Source: Desulfosudis oleivorans
GTDB taxonomy: Bacteria; Desulfobacterota; Desulfobacteria; Desulfobacterales; SURF-7
Assembly: GCA_020723325.1 (NCBI GenBank)
Contig: DYJD01000002.1
Span: 62,001-126,000, forward strand
Reading direction: 5' to 3'
Length of the DNA stretch: 64,000 nt
The notes beneath the pieces were generated by a model. That model did not search any database. It was not told where the DNA came from and saw nothing but the letters and a program-made list of their open reading frames with translations. Below, one piece after another: positions 27,390 through 36,101 of the stretch. The position numbers and the translations under genes are program-made. Position 1 is the first letter of the stretch. The number at the start of each line of letters is the position of its first letter.

Positions 27390-27842
27390 GATCCTCCTTC
27401 AAACAATGTGAGTCGGCTAATAATTTTGGAGCTGTCTGAATTTAATGTACCGTGTTTCTGATAAAGCTGAAGGGGAAATATTATCCGAATTCAACGCCAT
27501 TGGCAAGTAATTCATCCAGGGGCAATTCCGCGCGCTTTGTTCGGGGTCGGGATCGGTATCGGTATCGCCGTCGAATCAATTTTTCGATACCGATTCCGAC
27601 CCCGACCCCGACTCCGATTATGGACACATATATGCAATTGCCCAGGAAGATCATTTTTTTAGATTACCTGATAAATTTTCAAATCTCAGGCTTTTTTTCT
27701 GCGATTCAATGATTAATGTATTGTATCCGCGACGGTTTATGATTATACAAAGGGCGGATGGTTTCCTGTTTACAAGGAAACGATTTTATACTTTTAAATT
27801 TGGGTAGAGTTCGGCTTGTGCTTGAGCCCAGGGAGGCGGACC
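27390..27842. other. Divergent intergenic region upstream of nifU
   Basis: No gene is supported. It contains the large imperfect inverted repeat annotated at 27541-27619 and an AT-rich stretch before nifU. The nifU promoter must lie in the last 150 bp, but I see no clear consensus. Confidence 0.6.
27541..27619. repeat. Imperfect hairpin of GGGTC/GGTATC words
   Basis: The left arm (words TCGGGGTCGGGATCGG and TATCGGTATCG) and right arm (CGATACCGATTCCGACCCCG and following) are near-complements of about 27 bp around an AATTTTT loop. A related half element occurs at 37682-37711 with the same words. This looks like a dispersed repeat family. Confidence 0.85.
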
Positions 27843-28667
27843 ATGTGGGAATATACAGATAAAACCAAAGATCATTTTTTAAATCCCCGTAATGTGGGTG
27901 TGGTTGAAAATGCCGACGGCGTGGGTGAGGTCGGCTCCATGGCATGCGGCGATGCTCTCAAGCTGACGTTCAAATTGGATGAGAACCAGCGCATCAAGGA
28001 GGCCAAATTCCAGACCTTCGGCTGTGCCAGCGCCATTGCATCCTCTTCAGCCCTAACGGAAATGATCATCGGCCTGACCATCGAGGAAGCGGAAAAGGTC
28101 ACCAACGAGCAGATCGCCCAGTTCCTAGGGGGCTTGCCCAAAGAAAAAATGCACTGTTCCGTAATGGGCCGGGATGCCCTGGAAAAGGCCATTGCCTGTT
28201 ACCGCGGCGAGGCTGCCAAGAAAATCGACGGCGAAGTGGTCTGTGAATGTTTCGGCATCACCGACCTGGAAATCAAACGGGTGGTGCTGGAAAACAATCT
28301 GGCCACCATTGAAGAAGTCACCGATTATGTCAAGGCCGGCGGCGGCTGCGGCAAGTGTCATGAAAAAATCCAGACCATCATCGACGACTTGACCGGCCTG
28401 CAAAAATCCGAAAAGAAAAAGGCCGCGCCCATGACCAATATTCAAAAAATCAAGTTGATCGAGGAAACCCTGCGCCGGGAAGTCAAACCGGCCCTGGAAA
28501 AGGACGGCGGCAATATCGAATTGGTGGATGTGGACGGCTCCCGGGTGCTGGTGACCCTGCGGGGAACCTGCGCCACTTGCAGCAAAAGCCAGATCACCCT
28601 CAAGAATTATGTGGAGTTCAAGCTGCGGGAACTGGTGGCGGATGACCTGGTTGTGGAGGAGGTATGA
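27843..28667 (+). CDS. nifU: Fe-S cluster assembly scaffold NifU (three domains)
   Basis: The protein has about 274 residues from the ATG at 27843 (MWEYTDKTKDHFLNPRNVG). Domain 1 is IscU-like with three cluster-binding cysteines (ACGDALKL, FGCASAIASS, MHCSVMG). Domain 2 is a [2Fe-2S] BFD-like domain (CECFG then GGGCGKCHEKI). Domain 3 is the NifU C-terminal carrier domain with CATCSKSQ. It builds Fe-S clusters using sulfur from NifS, encoded immediately downstream with overlapping ends. No nitrogenase genes are near, so it probably serves general Fe-S assembly, as in other anaerobes. Confidence 0.95.
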   Translation: MWEYTDKTKDHFLNPRNVGVVENADGVGEVGSMACGDALKLTFKLDENQRIKEAKFQTFGCASAIASSSALTEMIIGLTIEEAEKVTNEQIAQFLGGLPKEKMHCSVMGRDALEKAIACYRGEAAKKIDGEVVCECFGITDLEIKRVVLENNLATIEEVTDYVKAGGGCGKCHEKIQTIIDDLTGLQKSEKKKAAPMTNIQKIKLIEETLRREVKPALEKDGGNIELVDVDGSRVLVTLRGTCATCSKSQITLKNYVEFKLRELVADDLVVEEV

Positions 28668-28669
28668 AG

Positions 28670-29836
28670 ATGAAGGTGATTTACACCGACAACAACGCCA
28701 CCACCCAGGTGGACCCGGCCGTACTTTCGGAAATGCTCCCTTACCTTGAGCAATATTATGGCAACCCTTCCAGCATGCACACCTTCGGCGGCCAGGTGGC
28801 CCGCAAGATCACCGAAGCCAGGGCCAAGACCGCGGCCTTACTGGGTGCCAAACCCGAAGAGATCCTGTTCACCAGTTGCGGCACTGAAAGCGACAGCACA
28901 GCCATCCGGGCCGCCATTGCCTCCAATCCGGACAAACGCCATATCGTCACCACCCGGGTGGAGCATCCGGCGGTGAAAAACCTTTGCGAGCAATTGGCCA
29001 AGGGCGGCTACCGCATCACCTTTGTGCCCGTGGATCGCAATGGCGCCTTGGATCTGGACCTGCTTTACAAGAGCCTCACCAACGACACGGCCATTGTGAG
29101 CATCATGTGGGCCAACAATGAAACCGGCGTGGTTTTTCCCATTGAGGAAATCGCCGCCGAAGTCCGCTCCCGGCGCATCGTGTTCCATACCGACGCGGTC
29201 CAGGCCGTGGGCAAGCTTCCCATAAATCTCGGCAAGCTGGACATTGACATGCTCTCCCTTTCCGGCCACAAGATCCATGCCCCCAAAGGCATCGGCGCCT
29301 TGTATATCCGCAAGGGCACCAAGTTTGCGCCTTTCCTGATCGGCGGCCACCAGGAATCCGGCCGCAGGGGCGGCACGGAAAACGTGGCTTCCATCATCGC
29401 TTTGGGCAAGGCCTGCGAGCTGGCCGGCGCCAACCTGCATGAAGAGAACACCCGGGTAAAAGAGCTGCGCGATCGGCTGGAAAACGCTTTATTGAAAAAA
29501 GTCCACAAGGCCTTTGTCAACGGCGGCACGGAAAAGCGCCTGCCCAACACCACCAGCATCGCCTTTGAATATGTGGAAGGCGAGGCCATTCTGCTGATGA
29601 TGAACGAGTTCGGCATCTGCGCCTCCTCCGGTTCGGCCTGTACCTCGGGCTCCCTGGAGCCTTCCCATGTGCTTAGGGCCATGGGCGTGCCCTTTACCGC
29701 GGCCCACGGCTCCATCCGCTTCAGCCTGAGCATTTACAATACCCAGGCGGAAATCGACTTCATTGTTGAAAAGCTGCCGCCCATCATCGCCAGATTGCGG
29801 GAATTGTCCCCCTTCTGGAAGTCGGCCGTAGCCTGA
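28670..29836 (+). CDS. nifS: Cysteine desulfurase NifS
   Basis: This PLP enzyme of about 388 residues moves sulfur from cysteine to NifU. The PLP lysine is in SLSGHKIHAPKG, and the catalytic cysteine lies in the mobile loop CASSGSACTSGS. Two ATGs are possible, at 28664 (overlapping the nifU stop) and 28670. The ribosome binding site AGGAGGT at 28657-28663 is better spaced from 28670. It is translated in tandem with nifU, and serA follows. Confidence 0.95.
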   Translation: MKVIYTDNNATTQVDPAVLSEMLPYLEQYYGNPSSMHTFGGQVARKITEARAKTAALLGAKPEEILFTSCGTESDSTAIRAAIASNPDKRHIVTTRVEHPAVKNLCEQLAKGGYRITFVPVDRNGALDLDLLYKSLTNDTAIVSIMWANNETGVVFPIEEIAAEVRSRRIVFHTDAVQAVGKLPINLGKLDIDMLSLSGHKIHAPKGIGALYIRKGTKFAPFLIGGHQESGRRGGTENVASIIALGKACELAGANLHEENTRVKELRDRLENALLKKVHKAFVNGGTEKRLPNTTSIAFEYVEGEAILLMMNEFGICASSGSACTSGSLEPSHVLRAMGVPFTAAHGSIRFSLSIYNTQAEIDFIVEKLPPIIARLRELSPFWKSAVA

Positions 29837-29873
29837 AAGCTTGTTATATCCCCAACATCAAGGGGTGGGCATC

Positions 29874-31448
29874 ATGTTCAAGGTGTTGATTCGAGATAGT
29901 CTGGAACCTATTGCCCGGGAAATCCTGGCAGCCACGGGTCAGATTGAAGTGGTGGAGGATGACCGCAAGGAGCTGGGGGCATCCATCGCCGAATTTCACG
30001 GCATTGCCGTGCGCAGCGCCACCCAGTTGACCGAACCGCTGCTGAAGCAGGCCGTCAACCTGAAGGTCATCGGCCGGGCCGGCATCGGCGTGGACAACAT
30101 CGACGTGGCCGCTGCCACCCGCCAGGGGATCGTGGTGATGAACGCACCGGGCGGCAACACCGTCACCACCGCGGAGCATGCCATTGCCTTAATGCTCTCC
30201 CTGGCTCGCAACATCCCCCAGGCCACGGCTTCCATCCGGGCCGGCAAATGGGAGAAAAAGACCTTGACCGGCATTGAAATCACCGGCAAGACCCTGGGCA
30301 TCATCGGCCTGGGCCATATCGGCCGGGTGGTGGCCAAACGCGCCAAGGGCCTGCAAATGAGAGTCGTGGCCACCGACCCCTATGTGAGCGCCGCCTCGGC
30401 CAAGGAACTGGCCGTGGAGCTGCTGCCCCTGAACCAATTGCTGGCGTGCTCTGATTTTATCAGCCTGCATGTGCCGCGCATGAAAGAAACCATGAACCTG
30501 ATCAATACCGAAACCCTTTCCCGCATGCGGCCCGGCGTGCGCATTATCAATTGCTCCCGGGGGGAGGTGGTCAACCTGGACGATCTGTACCAGGCCCTTG
30601 CAAGCGGCCGGGTGGCGGGTGCGGCCCTGGACGTGTTTCCCAAGGAGCCGCCGGACCCGGGCCTGCCCATTCTGAAGCACCCCCATGTGATTTTCACTCC
30701 CCATCTGGGCGCCAGCACCGGCGAGGCCCAAACCAAAGTGGCGGAAATGATCGCCCATCAAATGGCGGACTATCTGACCCAGTCCATCATCACCAATGCC
30801 GTCAACTTCCCTTCGGTTAGCAGGGAGGTCCTGGAAAAGATCCGGCCCCATCTGGAGCTTTCGGAAAAAATGGGCAAGCTCATGGGCCAGTTGGTGAAAA
30901 AGGCCTGCGATATCACCATTTCCTACTGCGGGGAAGTGAGCCGGCTGGAAACCCGGCCCCTGACCCATGCGGTGCTCAAGGGTCTGCTGTCGGCCTTTAC
31001 CGACAAGCCCGTGAATGACGTGAGCGCGCCATCCATGGCAGCGGAAAAAGGCATTCATGTCAAGGAAACCATGAGTCCTTTGGCCGATGATTTTACCGGG
31101 TTGATCAAATTAAAAATGGAAGGCTGCACCGAAGGGCCGGATGAAATCTGGGGGACCATCTTCAGCAAAAAATACCCCCGCATTGTGCGTTTCGGCCAGA
31201 TCTACATGGATGCCATTCCCGAAGGTTACATGATCATCGTGCAAAATATCGATATGCCGGGGGTCATCGGCAATCTCGGCACCACCCTGGGCCGCCACAA
31301 CATCAATATCGCCCGCTTCCAGCTCGGCCGGCGGGAGCAGCACGCCCTATGCATGATCAACATCGACACCCCGGCTGATGAAAAGGTCATCGAGGATATC
31401 CGTCGGCTGCCCAACATCCTCTCGGCCTGCCAGGTGCATTTGGAATGA
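29874..31448 (+). CDS. serA: D-3-phosphoglycerate dehydrogenase
   Basis: This enzyme of about 524 residues catalyses the first step of serine synthesis, from 3-phosphoglycerate and NAD+. The start MFKVLIRDSLEPIA at 29874 has a GGGGTGG-like site, and the longer frame upstream does not. The Rossmann motif is GIIGLGHIGRVVA, with the catalytic HLGASTGEAQ stretch near 280. It is the long form, with an intervening ASB domain (about 330-440) and a C-terminal ACT domain (YMIIVQNIDMPGVIGNLGTT) for serine feedback. Serine supply also feeds cysteine for NifS. Confidence 0.95.
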   Translation: MFKVLIRDSLEPIAREILAATGQIEVVEDDRKELGASIAEFHGIAVRSATQLTEPLLKQAVNLKVIGRAGIGVDNIDVAAATRQGIVVMNAPGGNTVTTAEHAIALMLSLARNIPQATASIRAGKWEKKTLTGIEITGKTLGIIGLGHIGRVVAKRAKGLQMRVVATDPYVSAASAKELAVELLPLNQLLACSDFISLHVPRMKETMNLINTETLSRMRPGVRIINCSRGEVVNLDDLYQALASGRVAGAALDVFPKEPPDPGLPILKHPHVIFTPHLGASTGEAQTKVAEMIAHQMADYLTQSIITNAVNFPSVSREVLEKIRPHLELSEKMGKLMGQLVKKACDITISYCGEVSRLETRPLTHAVLKGLLSAFTDKPVNDVSAPSMAAEKGIHVKETMSPLADDFTGLIKLKMEGCTEGPDEIWGTIFSKKYPRIVRFGQIYMDAIPEGYMIIVQNIDMPGVIGNLGTTLGRHNINIARFQLGRREQHALCMINIDTPADEKVIEDIRRLPNILSACQVHLE

Positions 31449-32782
31449 GCCCCACCCAAAGGCCGCTCGCCCCTTTGCCCAGGCGGCGGTTTCCCGCAGA
31501 TCAAAAGCCGGTGAAAGCCCTGGTGGCGGACCTGCGCGGTAATATCATCGAGCTTGATGGCTATGGCGCCGTGGGCATGGCCGGATCCAAGTATACCCTG
31601 CTGACCCAGACGGAAACCATTGCCATGCCCCCGGGCGGCGAACTGATGTTCCTGCCGGAACGTGCGCCGGTGCTGTTCAATTTGAAGCGCAAGGCCATGG
31701 AAACCGTCCATACCCATCCCCAGCGGGGGGAGCCGGTTTTCCCGGTGGCGGTATTCAATTCACCCGGTTATGTCAACACCTATATGTGTGCCTATGCGGA
31801 AAGAGCCGGCGCCGGTCCGCTGCCGCTTTTTTCTTATGGGGCCGTGGGTTGGCGCCGGGAGGGCTTTCGATCCGCGGCCTTGCAGGTGGATGCGGAGCGG
31901 CGCCAAGATCTGCGCCTGATGCCCATGGGAAAAGTGCATGCCGGTGTGGCTGTGCTGCGCAAGCAAATGCCGGCCAACCGCCTGCGGGCCCACCTGGAAA
32001 AATGCGCCCTGACCTACGGCTGCCCGGCGGCCAAGAATTTTTTTCTGGGCCGTTATGAGGCCCCCCTGCCCACGGCCCGCAAATGCAATGCCGGCTGCCT
32101 GGGCTGCATTTCCCTGCAAAAAAGCAAAACCGGTATCCGCAGCCCCCAGGACCGCATTGAATTTGAACCCACCCCTGGGGAAATCGCCGAAATCGCCCTC
32201 ACCCATATCCAGCGGGTGGAGCGGGCTGTGGTCAGTTTCGGCCAGGGCTGCGAAGGGGACCCCTTGCTGGCCGCGGATGTGATTGCGCCGGCCATCGAAA
32301 AAATTCGCCAGGCCACCCCCCAGGGCACCATCAATATGAACACCAACGGCAGTCGGCCGGAGATCCTCACGGATTTGTTTGATGCCGGCTTGGACAGTGT
32401 GCGCATCAGCCTGAACAGTGTGCAGCCGGAATGCTATAAAGCCTATTTTCAGCCGGCCGGCTATGACTTTGCCCATGTGGTAAAAAGCATCGACCTCAGT
32501 CTGGCCAAAGGCAAATTCGTTTCCATCAACTACCTGAACTGCCCGGGGGTCACCGATGGGCAAAACGAGGCCGAAGCCTTGCTGGAATTTCTCAGCCGGC
32601 ATCCGGTGCATTTGATCCAATGGCGCAATTTGAATTTTGATCCCTTGCGCTATCAGCAAGCCATGGGAGCAGCAACTGAGCTTGGGGATCCCATGGGCCT
32701 GCCGGCCTTGCTGGGCAAGGTGCGACGACGCTTTCCGGACATCAAATTCGGCTATTTCAATCCCCCAAAGGAGAAATTCTAA
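31445..32782 (+). CDS. Radical SAM protein of unknown substrate
   Basis: The 445-residue protein overlaps the serA stop by 4 bp (ATGA), so it is coupled to serA. The first 200 residues form an uncharacterised domain (GYGAVGMAGSKYTLLTQT; VHTHPQRGEPVFPVA). A radical SAM core then begins with the Cys-x3-Cys-x2-Cys cluster motif CNAGCLGC at 214-221. Later motifs include FGQGCEGDPLL and MNTNGSRPEILTDLFDAGLD. It probably starts a radical reaction with S-adenosylmethionine, but I cannot name the substrate. It may share a task with the second radical SAM gene 400 bp downstream. Confidence 0.9.
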   Translation: MSPTQRPLAPLPRRRFPADQKPVKALVADLRGNIIELDGYGAVGMAGSKYTLLTQTETIAMPPGGELMFLPERAPVLFNLKRKAMETVHTHPQRGEPVFPVAVFNSPGYVNTYMCAYAERAGAGPLPLFSYGAVGWRREGFRSAALQVDAERRQDLRLMPMGKVHAGVAVLRKQMPANRLRAHLEKCALTYGCPAAKNFFLGRYEAPLPTARKCNAGCLGCISLQKSKTGIRSPQDRIEFEPTPGEIAEIALTHIQRVERAVVSFGQGCEGDPLLAADVIAPAIEKIRQATPQGTINMNTNGSRPEILTDLFDAGLDSVRISLNSVQPECYKAYFQPAGYDFAHVVKSIDLSLAKGKFVSINYLNCPGVTDGQNEAEALLEFLSRHPVHLIQWRNLNFDPLRYQQAMGAATELGDPMGLPALLGKVRRRFPDIKFGYFNPPKEKF

Positions 32783-32838
32783 AGAGTTTGGCTATGTTTG
32801 CCGATAAGTGGTTAAAATAAGAGAAAAAGGTGACTACT

Positions 32839-33123
32839 ATGGAAATTGTGATCGGTACCCTACCCAAAATCGGCGCCCAGGAAAAGAAACGGCGGATCGG
32901 CAATGAAGAGGTCATTGAGGCTCGGGTTTTGAACATGCGTTATCCGCGCAAACCTTACGGACTTCCACCCATGGGACGGGAAGAACGCCGCCAAAGGCAT
33001 GGAGCTCCGGACCCGCTCCAGGGCCGGATCATGACCATCCTCATTCCGGAAGCATTCAGCATCCCGCGGGATGCGGCCTCCGGGAAATACAAGATTCTCA
33101 TGCGTTTTGTTGCGAATCGTTAG
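32839..33123 (+). CDS. Small hypothetical basic protein
   Basis: The protein has about 94 residues from ATG 32839 (MEIVIGTLPKIGAQEKKRRI), with AAAAAGG nearby. It is rich in Arg and Pro in the middle (MRYPRKPYGLPPMGREERRQ), with no membrane span or signal peptide. It sits between two radical SAM genes in the same direction, so it may be a small partner or substrate protein of one of them. That is inference from position only. Confidence 0.6.
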   Translation: MEIVIGTLPKIGAQEKKRRIGNEEVIEARVLNMRYPRKPYGLPPMGREERRQRHGAPDPLQGRIMTILIPEAFSIPRDAASGKYKILMRFVANR

Positions 33124-33174
33124 TCATTCCTTCGAGCCGCAACCGGGCAGCGGAAAGGGGCAAGTTATCAAAAC

Positions 33175-34764
33175 ATGGTGGATGTGCTGCTGATCCAGCC
33201 GCCGGTGCAGGATTTTTATTTGACCGCAAAACGGACCATCCCCTATGGGCTGACCTGCATTGCCGCTGCCCTGCAAGCCGCCGGCTATTCCGTGGAACTG
33301 TTCGATGCCCTGGCCACTCCCAAAAAGCGTTCCATCCCGCGGCCGGCGGAACTGGATTTTTTGGCGCCGTATTATGGCCGGCCGGACTGTTCGCCCTTTG
33401 CGCTCTTTCACCAGTTTCAGCATTTCGGTTACAGCTTTGAACATATCGGCGCCGTGGCCCGGGCATCCTCCGCCAGGCTGGTGGGCATTTCCTCGCTTTT
33501 CAGCGCTTACAGCGACTGCGCCTTGCGCACGGCCGAAATCGTTAAAAAGAATTTACCCCAATGCCGCATCGTCATGGGCGGCCACCATCCCACGGCCCTG
33601 CCGGAAGCGGTGATCCGTCATCCGGCCGTAGATTTTGTCCTGCGCGGTGAAGGCGAGGTCTCCCTGCCCATGCTGGTGAAGGCCCTCAAGCAGGGCGGCG
33701 ATCTAACCGCGATCCCCGGCATTGTTTTCCGAAAAGACAATGAGATTTTTCAAGCAAGCGCCCCGGCCCTCATGGACGATCTCAATGCCTATCCGCCGCC
33801 GGCCGTGGAATTGATCAGACATAATTTCTATCAGCGCAACAAGGCCGCCAGCGCCGTGGTGGTGGGCAGCCGGGGCTGCCCCCTGCGCTGCTCTTATTGC
33901 GCCGTGGCCGGGTGGCCCTACCGCCGCCGCAAAACCGATGCAGTGGCAGCGGAAATCGCCCGGGCGGTGCATGATCACGGCGCGCGCTTCATCGACTTTG
34001 AAGATGAAAACCTGTCCCTGGATCGAGCCTGGTTCGGCGCGCTTTTGGATGAGTTGATTTCCCGCTTCAAGGATTTCAAGCTTGAGCTGCGCGCCATGAA
34101 CGGCTTGTTCCCAGCCACCTTGGATGCCGACATTCTTCATAAAATGAAGCAGGCCGGATTCCGCACCCTGAACCTTTCCCTGGGTTCCATTGATCCTGAT
34201 CAACTCACCCATTTCCACCGACCGGACACCAAGGCTGATTTTGAAAAAATTCTGGCCCAGGCCCGCAACCTGGGACTTTTGGTTACAGCCTATATCATTG
34301 TGGGCGCGCCCGGCCAGCAGCCGGAATCATCCGTGGCCGACATCCTATATCTGGCCGGAAAAGGTGTTCTGGTGGGCGTGTCGGCCTATTATCTGGCTCC
34401 GGGCAGCCGGGATTTTGCCGAGCGGACCCGTTCCGGACAAGTTCCTTCGGATTTCCGCCTGATGCGCGGCAGTGCCCTCACCGGCGCCGATGCCGACAAA
34501 CGCCGGGACACAGCCACCTTGCTGCGCCTGGGGCGCATCACCAATTTCATGAAGTGGCTGGCTGAAGCAGACAAGGATGTTTGGGAATCCGCTGGCCTGC
34601 ATGCCCGGGTGCGCATGACCGCAGGCCAAAGACTACTTGCGCAGTTTCTGCAGGATGGTTTGATCCGCGGGATTACTCCAACAGGCGAGGTTTTCCTTCA
34701 CACCACTTCCCTTAACCTGACCAGTCGGTTTCTTGCCGGATTGGGATCGGGAAAAAAGATATGA
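33175..34764 (+). CDS. B12-binding-domain radical SAM protein
   Basis: The 529-residue protein has an N-terminal cobalamin-binding-like domain (LLIQPPVQDFYLTAKRTIPY; later VMGGHHPTALPEAV and FVLRGEGEVSLPML). A radical SAM core follows with CPLRCSYC at 235-242 and FIDFEDENLSLD. It lacks the DxHxxG cobalamin ligand pattern at an obvious place, so B12 use is uncertain. Family members include methyltransferases and ring-forming enzymes with very varied substrates. It ends the serA gene run. Confidence 0.88.
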   Translation: MVDVLLIQPPVQDFYLTAKRTIPYGLTCIAAALQAAGYSVELFDALATPKKRSIPRPAELDFLAPYYGRPDCSPFALFHQFQHFGYSFEHIGAVARASSARLVGISSLFSAYSDCALRTAEIVKKNLPQCRIVMGGHHPTALPEAVIRHPAVDFVLRGEGEVSLPMLVKALKQGGDLTAIPGIVFRKDNEIFQASAPALMDDLNAYPPPAVELIRHNFYQRNKAASAVVVGSRGCPLRCSYCAVAGWPYRRRKTDAVAAEIARAVHDHGARFIDFEDENLSLDRAWFGALLDELISRFKDFKLELRAMNGLFPATLDADILHKMKQAGFRTLNLSLGSIDPDQLTHFHRPDTKADFEKILAQARNLGLLVTAYIIVGAPGQQPESSVADILYLAGKGVLVGVSAYYLAPGSRDFAERTRSGQVPSDFRLMRGSALTGADADKRRDTATLLRLGRITNFMKWLAEADKDVWESAGLHARVRMTAGQRLLAQFLQDGLIRGITPTGEVFLHTTSLNLTSRFLAGLGSGKKI

Positions 34765-35229
34765 AAAAGGCATTTCAGCCTTGATTATGATTTGAGCCGG
34801 TTACGAAATTCGATATTCGCTTTTTTCCGCCAAACGAACCGCAGAATATCCAACAAGGAATATCGAACATCGAAGGATGGTATCACTTCGTTCTTTCAGT
34901 TTTGACTTTCAATGCGTGGCAAAGGGTCTACACTCCGATTCCGGCTTACAAATTGGCGTTGCATTTAAACATTAAAATTACTGTTTTTGCCTTGCCTCTT
35001 GCGGTTTCGTATGGTAATTGTGAATATACATTGTAATGGAATTATATTTACTGCTATATCAAATGTTTATAAAATGACGAGCCCGGTCTGCCGACACAAA
35101 CCGGAAAAAAGCCGGCCCAAAGGCGATTCGCGGCGATATTCGCACTGTCAGCGGTTCCTGCGCTTTTTGAAATAGGGTTTCATGGGCCGACGGTTATGGT
35201 GTGCATTATATTAAATTAGGGGGCGGTTG
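34765..35229. other. Intergenic region with word-like repeats
   Basis: I see no supported gene. Around 34810-34880 there are words typical of a dispersed repeat type (GAATATCCAACAAGGAATAT, CGAACATCGAAGGATGG). The rest is AT-rich leader sequence for the receiver gene at 35230, which has GGGGGCGG just upstream. Confidence 0.6.
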
Positions 35230-35613
35230 ATGGAAAAAAAGATTCTGATCGTGGATGATGAAAAAATGATCCGGGACATGTTGGAAAAGGCCTTCACACG
35301 GGAAGGGTATCTGACCCGCAGCGCCGAAAGCGGCGAAGAGGCCCTGGACTTGCTGGCCCGGGAAAAGATCAAAGTCATGTTTCTGGATCTTAAATTGCCG
35401 GGCATGAACGGTCTTGAGCTTTGCAAACAGATACGATCGGAAAATCCCATGGCCATCATGTATGCTGTTACCGGATATGCTTCCTTGTTCGAACTTTCGG
35501 ATTGCCGGGATGTGGGTTTTGAAGACTACTTCACCAAGCCGGTGGATTTAAAAACCCTGTTCAAGGCCGCCAATGATGCTTTTGACAAGATCACCCGCTG
35601 GGAAAAGCATTGA
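35230..35613 (+). CDS. Single-domain response regulator
   Basis: The protein has about 127 residues from ATG 35230 (MEKKILIVDDEKMIRDMLEK). It is a CheY-like receiver with the acidic pair DDE, the phospho-acceptor Asp in FLDLKLPGMNG (about 52), Thr in YAVTGYASL, and the Lys in TKPVDL. It has no output domain. It converges on the HATPase/PP2C/HPt cluster on the other strand and probably takes phosphate from that HPt or a sensor kinase elsewhere. Confidence 0.9.
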   Translation: MEKKILIVDDEKMIRDMLEKAFTREGYLTRSAESGEEALDLLAREKIKVMFLDLKLPGMNGLELCKQIRSENPMAIMYAVTGYASLFELSDCRDVGFEDYFTKPVDLKTLFKAANDAFDKITRWEKH

Positions 35614-35616
35614 TGC

Positions 35617-35644
35617 CCCATGTCTTGTCAGGGCAAGACATGGG
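35617..35644. terminator. Perfect inverted repeat between convergent genes
   Basis: CCCATGTCTTG and CAAGACATGGG pair perfectly around a 6-base loop. The loop includes the stop codon of the minus-strand HATPase gene, and the stem lies just after the plus-strand receiver gene. No T run is present, so this is a probable, not certain, terminator for both. Confidence 0.5.
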
Positions 35645-36074
35645 CCGGGCTCACTGCGATAGTAAAGAAAAGCTTGTTGCCTTTTTCATTATACCAAAAA
35701 TTATGGCTGTACCTGCGGATGATGGCAAGCCCCCTGCCATGATCGCAATCCACAGCCGGCTGTTTTTCCTGGGCCGCACGCCAATCAAAGCCCGGACCTT
35801 CATCTTCAATCTCCACCATTAAATGATTCTCGCGAACCAGCAGGCTGTAGCAGACCGATTTGGCTGCATCCGAGCCATGGCCGTGTTTGACGGCATTGGT
35901 CATGCCTTCCCGCATTGACAGACAAACGGCGAATATGGCGGTCTCAAGCCCCCTTTCCGTCAAAAACTGGCGGGTTTCCTCGTCGGCCAGATCGATATTT
36001 TCCAGTGTGGAGGCAAAAGTCATGGTCAGTTGATCCCGGAGTTTGGTGATGGAAAGGGTCGGCGCTGTTTGCAT
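35628..36074 (-). CDS. Anti-sigma-factor-type HATPase (RsbW/SpoIIAB-like)
   Basis: The 148-residue protein is a stand-alone GHKL ATPase. The N-box is CLSMREGMTNAVKHGHG, the G1 box is IEDEGPGFDW, and the G2 region is GRGLAIIRRY. This class phosphorylates anti-sigma antagonists or binds partners in partner-switch systems. It follows the receiver-PP2C phosphatase gene by 27 bp on the same strand, the usual kinase/phosphatase pairing. No STAS antagonist protein is encoded here. Confidence 0.88.
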   Translation of the reverse strand: MQTAPTLSITKLRDQLTMTFASTLENIDLADEETRQFLTERGLETAIFAVCLSMREGMTNAVKHGHGSDAAKSVCYSLLVRENHLMVEIEDEGPGFDWRAAQEKQPAVDCDHGRGLAIIRRYSHNFWYNEKGNKLFFTIAVSPAHVLP

Positions 36075-36101
36075 ATTTTCGATTTCCGGATGCGGCTCCT
36101 G

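Noticed and set aside
26328-27461. Plus-strand open frame (377 codons) opposite the FlgT-like gene
   Set aside because: Its sequence is His/Gln-rich with no domain, and the minus-strand gene has a signal peptide, proper start and domain match.
27843-29836. nifU-nifS as evidence for nitrogen fixation in this window
   Set aside because: No nif structural or regulatory genes are present. NifU/NifS-type systems commonly serve general Fe-S assembly in anaerobes.
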